DNA of 64,000 nucleotides from NCBI RefSeq assembly GCF_013155375.1, contig NZ_JABJQY010000002.1:2232001-2296000 (forward strand), read 5' to 3'. Positions within the stretch are counted from its first letter, which is position 1. Each line of letters starts with the position of its first letter. The position numbers were made by a program, and so were the translations under genes. This document shows, piece by piece, positions 1 to 8,431 of this stretch. The notes beneath the pieces were generated by a model, which had not been told where the DNA came from, did not search any database, and saw only the letters and a program-made list of their open reading frames with translations. This DNA comes from Nocardioides sp. zg-1308 (GTDB taxonomy: Bacteria; Actinomycetota; Actinomycetes; Propionibacteriales; Nocardioidaceae).

Positions 1-2
1 GC

Positions 3-251
3 CTGCTCGGCCAGGTGCTCGGCTCGCTGCACGGGCTGCTCGGCCTGCTCGACGACACCGAGGCGCTGCGCCGCGCCTACGCCGACGTGTGCGTCACGCT
101 GGGCCGGACCGTCGACGTGCACCTGCCCGGGGACGTCGTACGCCGCGGGGAGGCGCTCGACATCGACGCCACCGGGGCGCTGGTGGTCGGGACCGGCGAC
201 GGCACCTTCACCGTGGCCGCCGGCGATGTGGTGCACGTGCGGCCGGCCTAG
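3..251 (+). CDS. birA: Biotin--[acetyl-CoA-carboxylase] ligase, C-terminal part (cut by window edge)
   Basis: The open frame enters from the left edge and stops at 249-251, so only the last 82 or so residues are visible. They resemble the end of the BirA catalytic domain followed by the small SH3-like C-terminal domain (LGRTVDVHLPG, then GEALDIDATGALVV and a final VVHVRP). BirA attaches biotin to the carrier subunit of acyl-CoA carboxylases. The following PH-domain protein, cyclase and purK-purE fit the birA neighbourhood known in other actinobacteria, which supports the call. The biotin-binding and ATP-binding parts are outside the window, so the assignment rests on the tail and on context. 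Confidence 0.75.
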   Translation: MLGQVLGSLHGLLGLLDDTEALRRAYADVCVTLGRTVDVHLPGDVVRRGEALDIDATGALVVGTGDGTFTVAAGDVVHVRPA

Positions 252-254
252 TGA

Positions 255-260
255 CATGAT
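255..260 (+). promoter_or_regulatory. -10 element of a leaderless promoter
   Basis: CATGAT ends six bases before the GTG start at 267, and no Shine-Dalgarno sequence lies between. The same CATGAT plus six-base spacing occurs before the response-regulator start at 52467. Confidence 0.5.
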
Positions 261-266
261 CGGCGC

Positions 267-770
267 GTGGCCTACCCGAGCAAGCTCCTCAACGAGGGCG
301 AGCACGTCGTCGTCACCACGAGGACGCACCCCAAGGCGCTGATCGGTCCGGCGCTGGTGCTCGTGCTCCTCGTGGCGGCCGTGATCTGGCTGAGCACCCT
401 GACCGACTCCACACCGGTCGGCGTCGGCGCGGGGATCGTCGCCGTCCTCATCGTCCTGTGGTTCGTCGTGCGCCCGCTGGTCGCGTGGCTGACCACCACC
501 TACACGTTCACCAACCGCCGCTTCATCAAGCGCTCCGGCTTCATCGCCAAGGAGGGCCGCACGATCCCGCTCAACCGGATCAGCGGCGTCGACTTCGAGA
601 TCGGCGTCATCGACCGGATCTTCGGCTGCGGCACGCTCGTGGTCTCCGACGCGAGCACCGACGGCAGCGTCCTGCTCCACGACATCCCCGACGTCGAGCA
701 GGTCCAGCTCCAGGTCGCCAACGAGCTGCACCGGCTGTCCGGTGGTGACCGTCGAGACGATGGCGCCTGA
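267..770 (+). CDS. PH-domain (bPH2/YdbS-like) membrane protein
   Basis: This 167-residue protein has a short cytoplasmic N-terminus (MAYPSKLLNEGE), two hydrophobic segments at about residues 29-47 and 51-73, and then a bacterial PH-like (bPH2, PF03703) domain with the usual TTTYTFTNRRFIKRSGFI and IPLNRISGVDFE strands. Such proteins are small inner-membrane proteins of unknown biochemical role. The gene sits between birA and a cyclase gene, as its homologue does in mycobacteria. Translation probably begins at the GTG at 267, because a CATGAT hexamer lies exactly six bases upstream and there is no ribosome binding site. Its 3' end overlaps the start of the cyclase gene. Confidence 0.8.
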   Translation: MAYPSKLLNEGEHVVVTTRTHPKALIGPALVLVLLVAAVIWLSTLTDSTPVGVGAGIVAVLIVLWFVVRPLVAWLTTTYTFTNRRFIKRSGFIAKEGRTIPLNRISGVDFEIGVIDRIFGCGTLVVSDASTDGSVLLHDIPDVEQVQLQVANELHRLSGGDRRDDGA

Positions 771-1779
771 CCGCAAGTCGTCCCGAGCGCCCTCCGAGCC
801 CGCAGCCAGGCAGGCGCCGGGGGAGAGGCTCGACGAGGCCATCCTGCGCAGCGCCCCGGAGTTCAACGCGCTCGAGGTGGCCACCGAGACCGGCGTGACC
901 ATCGAGCAGGCCCGTCGGCTGTGGCGCGCGCTCGGGTTCCCCGAGTTCGTCGGCGAGAAGGCCTACACCGCCGCCGACGTCAAGGCCGTCGCGACGCTGA
1001 TGAGCTTCGTCGACGCCGGGGCGGTCGACTTCGACACGGCCGTCAACCTCACCCGCGGCGTGGGCCAGACGATGGCCCGGCTCGCCGACTGGGAGGTCTC
1101 CACCCTCGTCAGCCGCGTCGAGGAGATGGAGTCCGGCGCCGAGGCCACCGGCTCGCGCATCGGCTCCGCGCTGCGCCTCATCGACGAGGTCAACCCGCCC
1201 TTCGAGCGCCTGCTGGTCTACGCCTGGCGCCGCCACCTCGCCGCCGCGGTGGGCCGCATCGAGGCGATGGGCGCCAAGGACGAGGACCTCCACACCATCG
1301 ACGTCAGCGTCGGGTTCGCCGACCTGGTGTCCTTCACGGCGCTGTCCAACACCCTCGACCGCGACGAGATCGGCGACCTCGTCGAGGTCTTCGAGAGCCG
1401 CTGCCAGGACGTCGTGGCGCGCTACGCCGGTCGCATCATCAAGAGCCTCGGCGACTCCGTGCTCTTCGTGACCAGCGGCGCCGAGGACGCCGTCGCGGTG
1501 GCCGAGGGGATCATCAACGTCATCGGCCGCGACTCCAAGATGCCCGACGTCCGCCTCGGCCTGGCCAGCGGACCGGTGGTCCAGCGCCTCGGCGACATCT
1601 TCGGCCCGCCGGTCAACATGGCCGCCCGGCTCACGCAGGTGGCCCGGCGCAACCGGCTGATCGTCGACCAGAACACCGCCGACCTGCTGCCCGCCGAGGA
1701 CTGGGAGAGCCGGCGCCTCCCGGCCCGGCCGGTGCGCGGGTTCGGGCTGGTCGAGCCGGTGGCCGTACGCCGTCGCTGA
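760..1779 (+). CDS. Class III adenylate/guanylate cyclase with N-terminal regulatory domain
   Basis: The product is about 339 residues. The N-terminal 150 or so residues (from LDEAILRSAPEFNALEVA) look like the adenylate-cyclase regulatory domain found in some mycobacterial cyclases. The C-terminal half is a class III cyclase homology domain: VSVGFADLVSFTALS carries the first metal Asp, GRIIKSLGDSVLF the second, and GPPVNMAARL the transition-state Asn and Arg. It should make cAMP (or cGMP) in the cytoplasm. No membrane segment is seen. I chose the ATG at 760, which overlaps the end of the previous gene by 11 bases; a GTG at 742 is an in-frame alternative. Substrate choice (ATP or GTP) cannot be settled by eye. 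Confidence 0.82.
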   Translation: MAPDRKSSRAPSEPAARQAPGERLDEAILRSAPEFNALEVATETGVTIEQARRLWRALGFPEFVGEKAYTAADVKAVATLMSFVDAGAVDFDTAVNLTRGVGQTMARLADWEVSTLVSRVEEMESGAEATGSRIGSALRLIDEVNPPFERLLVYAWRRHLAAAVGRIEAMGAKDEDLHTIDVSVGFADLVSFTALSNTLDRDEIGDLVEVFESRCQDVVARYAGRIIKSLGDSVLFVTSGAEDAVAVAEGIINVIGRDSKMPDVRLGLASGPVVQRLGDIFGPPVNMAARLTQVARRNRLIVDQNTADLLPAEDWESRRLPARPVRGFGLVEPVAVRRR

Positions 1780-1873
1780 GCGGCCCGGGTGCACCGCGGG
1801 ACGGACCCGCAGGTGGACCAGACCACTCGGCCATTTTTCACCCATAAGGACCCCCCGGGCACCGTCTCCTCCC

Positions 1874-1879
1874 TACGTT
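1874..1879 (+). promoter_or_regulatory. -10 element of a leaderless promoter
   Basis: TACGTT lies six bases before the GTG start at 1886; no Shine-Dalgarno sequence intervenes. Confidence 0.5.
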
Positions 1880-1885
1880 CAGCGC

Positions 1886-2203
1886 GTGTTGGCTGTGCAG
1901 GACGTGCGACTCGACCCGACCACCCGTCAGGTGTGGCGAGGCGACCGCGAGATCAGGCTCTCGCGCAAGGAGTTCCAGCTCTTGCACGCCCTCATGTCCC
2001 GACCCGGTGACATCGTCACCCGCGGCGAGCTGATGGCGGACGTGTGGCAGACGTCGTTCTACACCAACTCCAAGACCATCGACGTGCACCTGGGGTGGTT
2101 GCGGCGCAAGCTCGACGACGACCCCCGCAACCCGACCCTGATCACCACGCACCGCGGCCGCGGGCTGCGCTTCGAGAGCCGCGCGCGCACCGTCGCCAGC
2201 TGA
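1886..2203 (+). CDS. Stand-alone OmpR/PhoB-type winged-helix DNA-binding protein
   Basis: The 105 residues correspond to only the C-terminal effector domain of OmpR/PhoB response regulators (Trans_reg_C). Visible are the strand before the fold (REIRLSRKEFQLL), the recognition region (SKTIDVHLGWLRRKLDDD) and the C-terminal hairpin (THRGRGLRFE). There is no receiver domain and no phosphorylatable Asp, so activity cannot be controlled by ordinary phosphotransfer to this chain. The start at 1886 is set by a leaderless-type -10 six bases upstream. The gene stands alone between the cyclase and purK. Its targets are unknown. It could be a constitutive regulator or a partner of another protein. Confidence 0.75.
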   Translation: MLAVQDVRLDPTTRQVWRGDREIRLSRKEFQLLHALMSRPGDIVTRGELMADVWQTSFYTNSKTIDVHLGWLRRKLDDDPRNPTLITTHRGRGLRFESRARTVAS

Positions 2204-2233
2204 GGCGGGCGACCCCCTGCCCCGGTGCTTCTA

Positions 2234-2239
2234 TAGGCT
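2234..2239 (+). promoter_or_regulatory. -10 element of leaderless purK promoter
   Basis: TAGGCT (within CTATAGGCTC) lies exactly six bases before the purK GTG at 2246. Confidence 0.55.
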
Positions 2240-2245
2240 CCGGTC

Positions 2246-3415
2246 GTGTCCTCGACCGGTTCGCACCGTGCTCCCACGCTCGCCGTCATCGGGGGCGGCC
2301 AGCTCGCGCGGATGATGGCCCAGCCCGCGATCGCGCTCGGCCTGCCGCTGCGCCTGCTCGCCGAGGCCGAGGGCGTCTCCGCCGCCCAGGTCATCCCCGA
2401 CCAGCTCGTGGGTGACCACACCGACCTGGCCACGCTGCGCCGGGTGACCGAGGGCGCCCGCGTGGTCACCTTCGACCACGAGCACGTGCCGACCGCGCAC
2501 CTGCACGCCCTCGAGGCCGACGGCGTCGCCGTACGCCCCGGTCCCGACGCGCTCGTGCACGCCCAGGACAAGGCGGTCATGCGTCGCCGTCTCGCCGAGC
2601 TCGACGTGCCGTGCCCCCGCAACGCCGTCGTCACCACGACCGCCGACGTCGAGGCGTTCGGGATGCCGTGCGTCCTCAAGACGACCCGCGGCGGCTACGA
2701 CGGCAAGGGCGTGTGGGTGGTGCGCAGCGCCGACGAGGCGCAGGCCGCCTTCGACGCCGCGACCGCGGCCGGGGTGGAGGTGCTGGCCGAGGAGCTGGTC
2801 GACTTCCGCCGCGAGCTGTCGGCCCTCGTGGCCCGCTCGCCCAGCGGCCAGGCCGCGGCGTACCCCGTCGTCGCCTCCACCCAGCTCGACGGCATCTGCC
2901 ACGAGGTGGTCGCCCCCGCCCCGGACCTCGCGCCCGCCCTGGCCGGTCAGGCGCAGGAGATCGCCCTGCGCGTCGCCGGTGCGCTCGACGTCACGGGCAT
3001 CCTCGCCGTCGAGCTCTTCGAGACCACCGACGGCAGGATCCTGGTCAACGAGCTGGCGATGCGTCCGCACAACACCGGCCACTGGACCCAGGACGGCGCC
3101 GTGACGTCCCAGTTCGAGAACCACCTGCGTGCCGTCATGGACCTCCCGCTGGGCTCCCCGGCCCCGCGCGCCCGCTGGACCGTGATGGTCAACATCCTCG
3201 GCGGACCCACCGACAGCGGCCACCTCTACGACGGCCTCCCGCACGCCATGGCGCGCGACCCGCACCTGCGCGTGCACCTCTACGGCAAGGACCTGCGGCC
3301 CGGCCGCAAGGTCGGCCACGTCAACGCCTACGGCGACGACCTCGACGACTGCCTCGAGCGGGCCCGCCACGCCGCCGCCTGGTTCCGCGGCGACCTGGGC
3401 GACGAGAGCGAATGA
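2246..3415 (+). CDS. purK: 5-(carboxyamino)imidazole ribonucleotide synthase
   Basis: PurK (389 residues) uses ATP and bicarbonate to convert AIR to N5-CAIR in purine synthesis. The N-terminus shows the glycine-rich start IGGGQLARMMAQPA. The ATP-grasp core follows, with LKTTRGGYDGKGV and the metal-binding ELFETTDGRILVNELAMRPHN. Length is normal for the family. It is followed by purE, its pathway partner, after an unusual 87-base gap. The start is the GTG at 2246, placed six bases after a TAGGCT -10, so the mRNA is probably leaderless. The stop at 3413-3415 overlaps an ATG at 3412 that opens a 32-codon frame running across the repeat to 3510. Confidence 0.95.
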   Translation: MSSTGSHRAPTLAVIGGGQLARMMAQPAIALGLPLRLLAEAEGVSAAQVIPDQLVGDHTDLATLRRVTEGARVVTFDHEHVPTAHLHALEADGVAVRPGPDALVHAQDKAVMRRRLAELDVPCPRNAVVTTTADVEAFGMPCVLKTTRGGYDGKGVWVVRSADEAQAAFDAATAAGVEVLAEELVDFRRELSALVARSPSGQAAAYPVVASTQLDGICHEVVAPAPDLAPALAGQAQEIALRVAGALDVTGILAVELFETTDGRILVNELAMRPHNTGHWTQDGAVTSQFENHLRAVMDLPLGSPAPRARWTVMVNILGGPTDSGHLYDGLPHAMARDPHLRVHLYGKDLRPGRKVGHVNAYGDDLDDCLERARHAAAWFRGDLGDESE

Positions 3416-3420
3416 GCGCC

Positions 3421-3480
3421 GAGCCACCCGAAGCCATCCCGAGCCATCCCGAGCCAGCCCGAGCCAGCCCGAGCCAGCAG
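3421..3480 (+). repeat. Six tandem 10-bp units between purK and purE
   Basis: Six head-to-tail units of ten bases follow the pattern GAGCCAGCCC: gagccacccg, aagccatccc, gagccatccc, then two identical gagccagccc, and a last gagccagcag. The array fills most of the purK-purE spacer. Because the unit is ten bases, gain or loss of one unit shifts the reading frame of anything translated through it. Confidence 0.85.
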
Positions 3481-3502
3481 AGACCGACGAGAGGGTCGAC
3501 CC

Positions 3503-4042
3503 ATGAGTGAGCAGGTCCAGCAGGGCAGCGCGAAGGTCGGGATCGTGATGGGCTCGGACTCCGACTGGCCCGTCATGCAGGCCGCGGGGGAGGCGCTCAC
3601 CGAGCTCGGCGTCGCCTGGGAGGCCGACGTGGTGTCCGCCCACCGGATGCCCACCGAGATGATCGAGTGGGGCCAGCAGGCCCACGTCCGCGGCCTGTCG
3701 GTGGTCATCGCCGGCGCCGGGGGAGCGGCCCACCTGCCCGGCATGCTGGCCTCCGTCACGCCGCTGCCGGTCATCGGGGTGCCGGTGCCGCTGAAGTACC
3801 TCGACGGCATGGACTCGCTGCTCTCGATCGTGCAGATGCCCGGCGGGATCCCGGTCGCCACCGTCGCCATCGGCAACGCGAAGAATGCCGGCCTCCTGGC
3901 TGCGCGCATCCTCGCGACCAGCGACCCCGAGCTCCGGCAGCGGCTGCTCGACCACGCGTCGACGCTCGCGGAGACCGCGCACGCCAAGGGCGACGTCGTC
4001 CGCCAGGCGGCGGCGGGCCAGACCCGCCGCGTCGGCTTCTAG
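3503..4042 (+). CDS. purE: N5-carboxyaminoimidazole ribonucleotide mutase
   Basis: PurE converts N5-CAIR from PurK into CAIR. The 179-residue product shows the class I signature GSDSDW (residues 17-22), the loop SAHRMP (45-50) and the [12 protein letters not shown] segment. Its size is ordinary for bacterial PurE. It is the second gene of the purK-purE unit. The ATG at 3503 has only a modest purine-rich stretch (GAGAGGG) about ten bases upstream. Its stop codon shares bases with the stop of the convergent gene on the other strand in a CTAG at 4039-4042. Confidence 0.95.
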   Translation: MSEQVQQGSAKVGIVMGSDSDWPVMQAAGEALTELGVAWEADVVSAHRMPTEMIEWGQQAHVRGLSVVIAGAGGAAHLPGMLASVTPLPVIGVPVPLKYLDGMDSLLSIVQMPGGIPVATVAIGNAKNAGLLAARILATSDPELRQRLLDHASTLAETAHAKGDVVRQAAAGQTRRVGF

Positions 4043-4473
4043 TCCCGGTCGCGCACCCGGCCGCGCAGGGCCTTGGTGCCCGCTCGCTCCTTCTTCGCGC
4101 GCAGCCGGCGCTCCTTGGCGCCGCGACTCGGTCGCGTCGGGCGTCGCTGAGGAGGCGGCGGGGCCAGCGCCTCGCGCAGCGCGTCGGCGAGCCGCTCGCG
4201 GGCGGCGACCCGGTTGCGGTGCTGCGAGCGGTGCTCCGACGCGGCGATCGCGATCCGGCCCGAGGGCCAGCGACGCAGCGCGCGGGTGCGCTGGGTGTCG
4301 GTCAGCGCGCTGGTCGCGGCGACGTCGAGCTCGAGCTCCACGCGGGAGTCCGAGGTGTTCACCGACTGGCCGCCGGGGCCCGGCGAGCGCGAGAAGCGCT
4401 CGACGAGGTCGGTCGCGGGCACGACCAGGCCCTCGGGCAGGCCCGGGCCCGCGGGGACGTGGAGGTCGCGCAT
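4039..4473 (-). CDS. arfB: Peptidyl-tRNA hydrolase ArfB/YaeJ-like (RF-1 domain) protein
   Basis: The 144-residue product has one RF-1 domain with the catalytic GGQ at residues 34-36 ([11 protein letters not shown]) and a basic C-terminal tail rich in Arg and Lys. This is the make-up of ArfB/YaeJ, which releases peptides from ribosomes stalled on mRNAs without a stop codon; the tail enters the empty mRNA channel. Codon-recognition domains of true release factors are absent. I place the start at the ATG at 4473 because CACAAT lies six bases upstream (leaderless type); an upstream in-frame start is less likely. The gene is convergent with purE and divergent from the oxidoreductase gene at 4524. 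Confidence 0.85.
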   Translation of the reverse strand: MRDLHVPAGPGLPEGLVVPATDLVERFSRSPGPGGQSVNTSDSRVELELDVAATSALTDTQRTRALRRWPSGRIAIAASEHRSQHRNRVAARERLADALREALAPPPPQRRPTRPSRGAKERRLRAKKERAGTKALRGRVRDRD

Positions 4474-4523
4474 CCCGACATTGTGGCTTGACGGTGGCTG
4501 CCGCACCCACCAGCGTCCTCCGC

Positions 4524-5723
4524 ATGGGGGAGATGAGGGTGGGGCTCGTCGGTGGCGGGATCCTCGGCGTCGCCATCGCGCGCGAGGTCGTCCGTCGCCG
4601 TCCGGGCACCGAGGTCGTGGTGCTGGAGAAGGAGGACCGCCTCGCGGCGCACCAGACGGGCCACAGCTCGGGCGTCGTGCACGCGGGCATCTACTACAGG
4701 CCCGGCAGCCTCAAGGCCGAGCTGTGTGCCCGCGGCAGGACGATGCTGCGCGACTTCTGCGCCGAGCACTCGATCGCGTACGACGCCTGCGGCAAGCTCG
4801 TCGTCGCGGTGGACCGTGAGGAGATGGGGCGTTTCGACGCCCTCGCGCACACCGCGACCGACAACGGGGTGCCGGGGCTGCGGCGCCTCGCGGCCGGGGA
4901 GATCGGGGAGGTCGAGCCGCACGCCGGCGGGCTCGCCGCGCTGCACTCGCCGGAGACCGCCATCACCGACTACACCGCGATCACGCAGGCGATGGCCGAC
5001 GACGTGTTCGCCGGCGGCGGAGGGGTGCGGCTCGGGGCGAAGGTGGTCGACATCCGGCGCCGTGCGGGTGGCGCGACGGTGCAGGTCGAGGGCGATCCCA
5101 CACCACTGCACTTCGACCACGTCGTCGTGGCCGCCGGCCTGCACGCCGACCGGGTCTCCGCGCTCGTCGACGGCGAGCGCGGGCCGGCCATCCTGCCGTT
5201 CCGCGGGGAGTACCTCGCCGTGAGCACCGCCAAGCAGGACCTGGTGCGGGGGATGGTCTACCCCGTCCCGGACCCGCGCTACCCGTTCCTCGGCGTCCAC
5301 TTCACCCGCCGAGTCACCGGGGAGCTCGAGGTCGGCCCCAACGCTGTCCTCGCCACCCGGCGCGAGGGCTACCGGCGGCGCGACGTCTCCGCGACGGACC
5401 TCCGCGAGGTGCTGGCGTGGCCAGGCTTCTGGCGCCTGGCCCGTGAGCACTGGCGCACCGGCATCGACGAGGTGGTCGGCTCCGCGTCGCAGCGCGCGTT
5501 CATGCGCTCCGCGTCGCGCTACGTGCCCGCCATCGGCGTCGCGGACGTGCGCCGCGCCGGCAGCGGCGTGCGCGCGCAGGCGGTGGACCGCGACGGGAGC
5601 CTGGTCGACGACTTCCGCATCACGCACGCCGACGGCGTGACCTGCGTGCGCAACGCGCCCTCGCCGGCCGCGACCTCCAGCCTGGCCATCGCGCAGCACG
5701 TGGTCGACCGCGCCTGGTCCTGA
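4524..5723 (+). CDS. lhgO: L-2-hydroxyglutarate oxidase (FAD-dependent)
   Basis: A 399-residue FAD-dependent oxidoreductase of the DAO family. The dinucleotide-binding motif GGGILG is at residues 10-15, followed by VVLEKEDRLAAHQTGHSSGVVHAGIYY, a segment typical of LhgO. The C-terminus keeps the RNAPSPAATSSLAIA flavin-contact region. LhgO oxidises L-2-hydroxyglutarate to 2-oxoglutarate, feeding electrons to the membrane quinone pool in known cases. I chose the ATG at 4524 because CAGCGT lies seven bases upstream; the ATG at 4533 is an alternative. The 50-base gap to arfB carries both divergent promoters. Confidence 0.85.
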   Translation: MGEMRVGLVGGGILGVAIAREVVRRRPGTEVVVLEKEDRLAAHQTGHSSGVVHAGIYYRPGSLKAELCARGRTMLRDFCAEHSIAYDACGKLVVAVDREEMGRFDALAHTATDNGVPGLRRLAAGEIGEVEPHAGGLAALHSPETAITDYTAITQAMADDVFAGGGGVRLGAKVVDIRRRAGGATVQVEGDPTPLHFDHVVVAAGLHADRVSALVDGERGPAILPFRGEYLAVSTAKQDLVRGMVYPVPDPRYPFLGVHFTRRVTGELEVGPNAVLATRREGYRRRDVSATDLREVLAWPGFWRLAREHWRTGIDEVVGSASQRAFMRSASRYVPAIGVADVRRAGSGVRAQAVDRDGSLVDDFRITHADGVTCVRNAPSPAATSSLAIAQHVVDRAWS

Positions 5724-5733
5724 GCCGAGCCCC

Positions 5734-5739
5734 TAGGGT
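5734..5739 (+). promoter_or_regulatory. -10 element of a leaderless promoter
   Basis: TAGGGT lies six bases before the ATG at 5746. Confidence 0.5.
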
Positions 5740-5745
5740 CGTGCC

Positions 5746-6747
5746 ATGACGACGCGCTGGGGAATCGCCGCGACCGGCGGAATGGCTGCGGCCTTCGCCA
5801 CCGACCTGGCCCTGGTGCCGGACGCCGAGCTCGCCTTCGTGGGCAGCCGCTCGCCGGGATCGGCCGCCGACTTCGCGGACCGCTTCGGGGCGGCCGCATC
5901 CGGCACCCACCGCGACCTCCTCGACGCGGGCGCGCGGGGCGAGGTCGACGTGGTCTACATCGCCACCCCGCACCCGCAGCACCACGCGCTCGCGCTGGCC
6001 GCCGTCGAGGCCGGGACCGCGCTGCTCGTCGAGAAGGCCTTCACCGCCACGCTGGCCGGCGCCGAGGAGGTGGTGGCGGCGGCCCGCGCCGCCGAGGTCT
6101 TCTGCATGGAGGCGATGTGGACCCGCTTCCAGCCGGCGCTGCGGCACGCGCGCGACCTCGTCGCCGGCGGCGCGATCGGCGACGTGCTGCTGGTGCAGGC
6201 CGACTTCGGTGCCTTCCGCGAGTACGACCCCGGCAACCGGCTCTTCGACCTGGCGCTCGGCGGCGGGGCGGTCCTCGACCTCGGCGTCTACCCGATCTCG
6301 CTGGCCCAGCACTTCCTGGGCCGCCCGGACCGGGTGACCGCGACCGGGACGACCTACCCCAACGGTGCGGACCGCTCGGCCGCGATCCAGCTGTCGTGGG
6401 CCGACGGGCGCGCCGCGTCGCTGACCTGCTCGCTCGCGAGCGCGACGCCGGGACGCGCGCTCCTCGTCGGCACCGAGGGGACCCTCGAGCTCGTGCCGCC
6501 GTTCCACCACCCGAGCCGCGTCGTCGTACGCCGCAACGGGCAGGAGGCCGAGGAGGTCGAGCTGCCGCCGACCGGCACCGGCTACGTCCACCAGGTCGAG
6601 GAGGTCCAGCGCTGCCTGGCCGCGGGGCTCACCGAGAGCCCGGTGATGCCGCTGGCCGACACCCTCGACGTGCAGTGGGTGCTCGAGGAGTGCCTCGGCC
6701 AGCTCGGCATCACGATGGTCGAGGCGACGGTCGACCTCGAGGGCTAG
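5746..6747 (+). CDS. Gfo/Idh/MocA-family oxidoreductase
   Basis: A 333-residue NAD(P)-dependent dehydrogenase. The Rossmann start is [10 protein letters not shown], the cofactor/substrate Lys lies in EKAF (E96-K97, where most relatives have EKP), and DLGVYP (178-183) matches the conserved sheet-edge motif of the C-terminal domain. Members act on sugars, inositols or trans-dihydrodiols, and the overall pattern recalls the dihydrodiol dehydrogenase branch. The substrate cannot be told from sequence. It starts at the ATG at 5746 after a leaderless -10, and ends head-on with the CoA-binding gene, sharing a CTAG stop quartet at 6744-6747. Confidence 0.8.
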   Translation: MTTRWGIAATGGMAAAFATDLALVPDAELAFVGSRSPGSAADFADRFGAAASGTHRDLLDAGARGEVDVVYIATPHPQHHALALAAVEAGTALLVEKAFTATLAGAEEVVAAARAAEVFCMEAMWTRFQPALRHARDLVAGGAIGDVLLVQADFGAFREYDPGNRLFDLALGGGAVLDLGVYPISLAQHFLGRPDRVTATGTTYPNGADRSAAIQLSWADGRAASLTCSLASATPGRALLVGTEGTLELVPPFHHPSRVVVRRNGQEAEEVELPPTGTGYVHQVEEVQRCLAAGLTESPVMPLADTLDVQWVLEECLGQLGITMVEATVDLEG

Positions 6748-7187
6748 CGGCCGCGGCGCCGCCACTCGATGGCGGGGCAGGTGTCCATCACCATCGCGAC
6801 CCCCGCCGCGGTGGTGCGCGCGAAGGCCTCGTGGTCGACGACGCCGAGCTGGAACCACACGGCCTGCGCCCCGACCTCCACCGCCTGGTCGGCGAACTCG
6901 CCGGCCGCCTCCGAGCGACGGAAGACGTCGACGACGTCGATCGCGAACGGCACGTCGGCCAGGGAGGCGTAGCCCTGCTCGCCGAGCACCGCGGGGGCCG
7001 CGGGGTCGGCGAACTGCGGGTGCACGGGCACGATCCGCTTGCCACGCTCCTGGAGCAGCGCGGCGATCGAGTACGCCGTCCTCGACGGGTCGCCGGACAG
7101 GCCGACGACCGCCCACGTGCCGAGCTCGTCGAGCATGCGGTCGATGGCCTCGTGGTCCTGCCAGGCGGGAGCAGCCGGAGTGGTCAT
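6744..7187 (-). CDS. CoA-binding domain protein (YccU-like)
   Basis: The 147-residue product is a single Rossmann-type CoA-binding domain: [15 protein letters not shown] near the N-terminus, then IVPVHPQ and [16 protein letters not shown]. Close relatives such as YccU bind CoA or acyl-CoA but have no firm reaction assigned. The neighbour across the divergent promoter is an acyl-CoA dehydrogenase, which fits a CoA-related role. The ATG at 7187 is preferred over the GTG at 7193 because TACGGT stands six bases upstream of the ATG. The stop is shared in a CTAG with the convergent oxidoreductase gene. Confidence 0.8.
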   Translation of the reverse strand: MTTPAAPAWQDHEAIDRMLDELGTWAVVGLSGDPSRTAYSIAALLQERGKRIVPVHPQFADPAAPAVLGEQGYASLADVPFAIDVVDVFRRSEAAGEFADQAVEVGAQAVWFQLGVVDHEAFARTTAAGVAMVMDTCPAIEWRRRGR

Positions 7188-7228
7188 GCCCACACCGTAG
7201 ACGCCTCCTCCAGAAAGGATGGACGTCC

Positions 7229-7234
7229 TACAAT
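7229..7234 (+). promoter_or_regulatory. -10 element of a leaderless promoter
   Basis: TACAAT, a near-consensus -10, lies six bases before the acyl-CoA dehydrogenase ATG at 7241. Confidence 0.6.
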
Positions 7235-7240
7235 TCGTGC

Positions 7241-8413
7241 ATGAGCGAGTTCCCCCTCTACGCCCTCCCCGAGGAGCACCAGGCGATCCGCGAGGCCGTC
7301 CGCGCGGTGTGCGACGCCAAGATCGCCCCCCACGCGGCCGCCGTCGACGAGGAGGCGCGCTACCCCCACGAGGCCGCCGCCGCGCTGCTCGCCTCGGACT
7401 TCCACGCCCCGCACGTGCCGGAGGAGTACGGCGGCGCCGGCGCCGACGCGCTCGCCACGGTGCTGGTGATCGAGGAGGTGGCCCGCGCGTGCGTGTCGTC
7501 CTCGCTGATCCCCGCCGTCAACAAGCTCGGCTCGCTCCCGGTGCAGATCGCCGGCTCCGAGGAGCTCAAGAAGCGCTACCTCGGCGCGCTCGCCCGCGGT
7601 GGGGGCGGCTTCTCCTACTGCCTCTCGGAGCCCGACGCGGGCTCCGACGCCGGTGGCATGAAGACCCGCGCCGTCCGCGACGGCGACGAGTGGGTCATCG
7701 ACGGCGTGAAGCGCTGGATCACCAACGCCGGCGAGTCCGAGTTCTACACCGTGATGGCCGTGACCGACCCCGAGAAGAAGACCCGCGGCGGGATCTCGGC
7801 CTTCGTGGTCGAGAAGTCCGACGCGGGCGTCTCCTTCGGCGCCCCGGAGAAGAAGCTCGGCATCAAGGGCAGCCCGACCCGCGAGGTCTACCTCGACAAG
7901 GTGCGGATCCCCGCCGACCGGATGATCGGCGAGGAGGGCACCGGGTTCGCCACCGCCATGAAGACCCTCGACCACACCCGGGTCACGATCGCGGCCCAGG
8001 CCGTCGGTGTCGCCCAGGGAGCCCTGGACCACGCCCTCGACTACGCCAAGGAGCGCCAGCAGTTCGGCAGGTCGATCGCCGACTTCCAGGGACTCCAGTT
8101 CATGCTCGCCGACATGGGCATGAAGATCGAGGCGGCCCGCCAGATGACCTACGCCGCCGCCGGCCGCTCCGAGCGGGGCGACTCCGACCTGACGTTCTTC
8201 GGCGCCGCGGCCAAGTGCTTCGCCTCCGACGTGGCGATGGAGGTCACCGTCAACGCCGTCCAGGTGCTCGGCGGCTACGGCTACACCCGCGACTACCCGG
8301 TCGAGCGGATGATGCGCGACGCCAAGATCACCCAGATCTACGAGGGCACCAACCAGGTCCAGCGGATCGTGATGGCGCGCCAGCTGCTCGCAGGGGTCCA
8401 GAGCGAGCTCTGA
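7241..8413 (+). CDS. Acyl-CoA dehydrogenase
   Basis: A 390-residue flavoprotein that introduces the first double bond into an acyl-CoA. The N-terminal helical domain is followed by the beta domain with [15 protein letters not shown] and WITNAGE. The C-terminal helical domain has [13 protein letters not shown] and the catalytic Glu368 in [11 protein letters not shown]. In mycobacteria the equivalent gene next to purK-purE is fadE25. The chain length of the substrate is not evident; the family includes short- and branched-chain enzymes. The start is fixed by TACAAT six bases upstream of the ATG. It converges on the ANTAR gene with 18 bases between stops. Confidence 0.9.
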   Translation: MSEFPLYALPEEHQAIREAVRAVCDAKIAPHAAAVDEEARYPHEAAAALLASDFHAPHVPEEYGGAGADALATVLVIEEVARACVSSSLIPAVNKLGSLPVQIAGSEELKKRYLGALARGGGGFSYCLSEPDAGSDAGGMKTRAVRDGDEWVIDGVKRWITNAGESEFYTVMAVTDPEKKTRGGISAFVVEKSDAGVSFGAPEKKLGIKGSPTREVYLDKVRIPADRMIGEEGTGFATAMKTLDHTRVTIAAQAVGVAQGALDHALDYAKERQQFGRSIADFQGLQFMLADMGMKIEAARQMTYAAAGRSERGDSDLTFFGAAAKCFASDVAMEVTVNAVQVLGGYGYTRDYPVERMMRDAKITQIYEGTNQVQRIVMARQLLAGVQSEL

Positions 8414-8431
8414 GCCCGCGGTCTGGCCCGG

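Noticed and set aside
1796..1838. Terminator after the cyclase gene (gcggg/cccgc stem and later TTTTT)
   Set aside because: The five-base stem and the T-run are about 20 bases apart, too far to act together.
607..1845. Long open frames opposite or out of phase with real genes, for example 412 codons on the minus strand here
   Set aside because: Such frames are expected in DNA of this GC content; their products are low-complexity (Arg/Gly/Ala/His) and overlap well-supported genes completely.
3412..3510. A true 32-residue gene between purK and purE
   Set aside because: The peptide is only the repeat read out in one frame; a coupling role is possible but a functional protein is unlikely.
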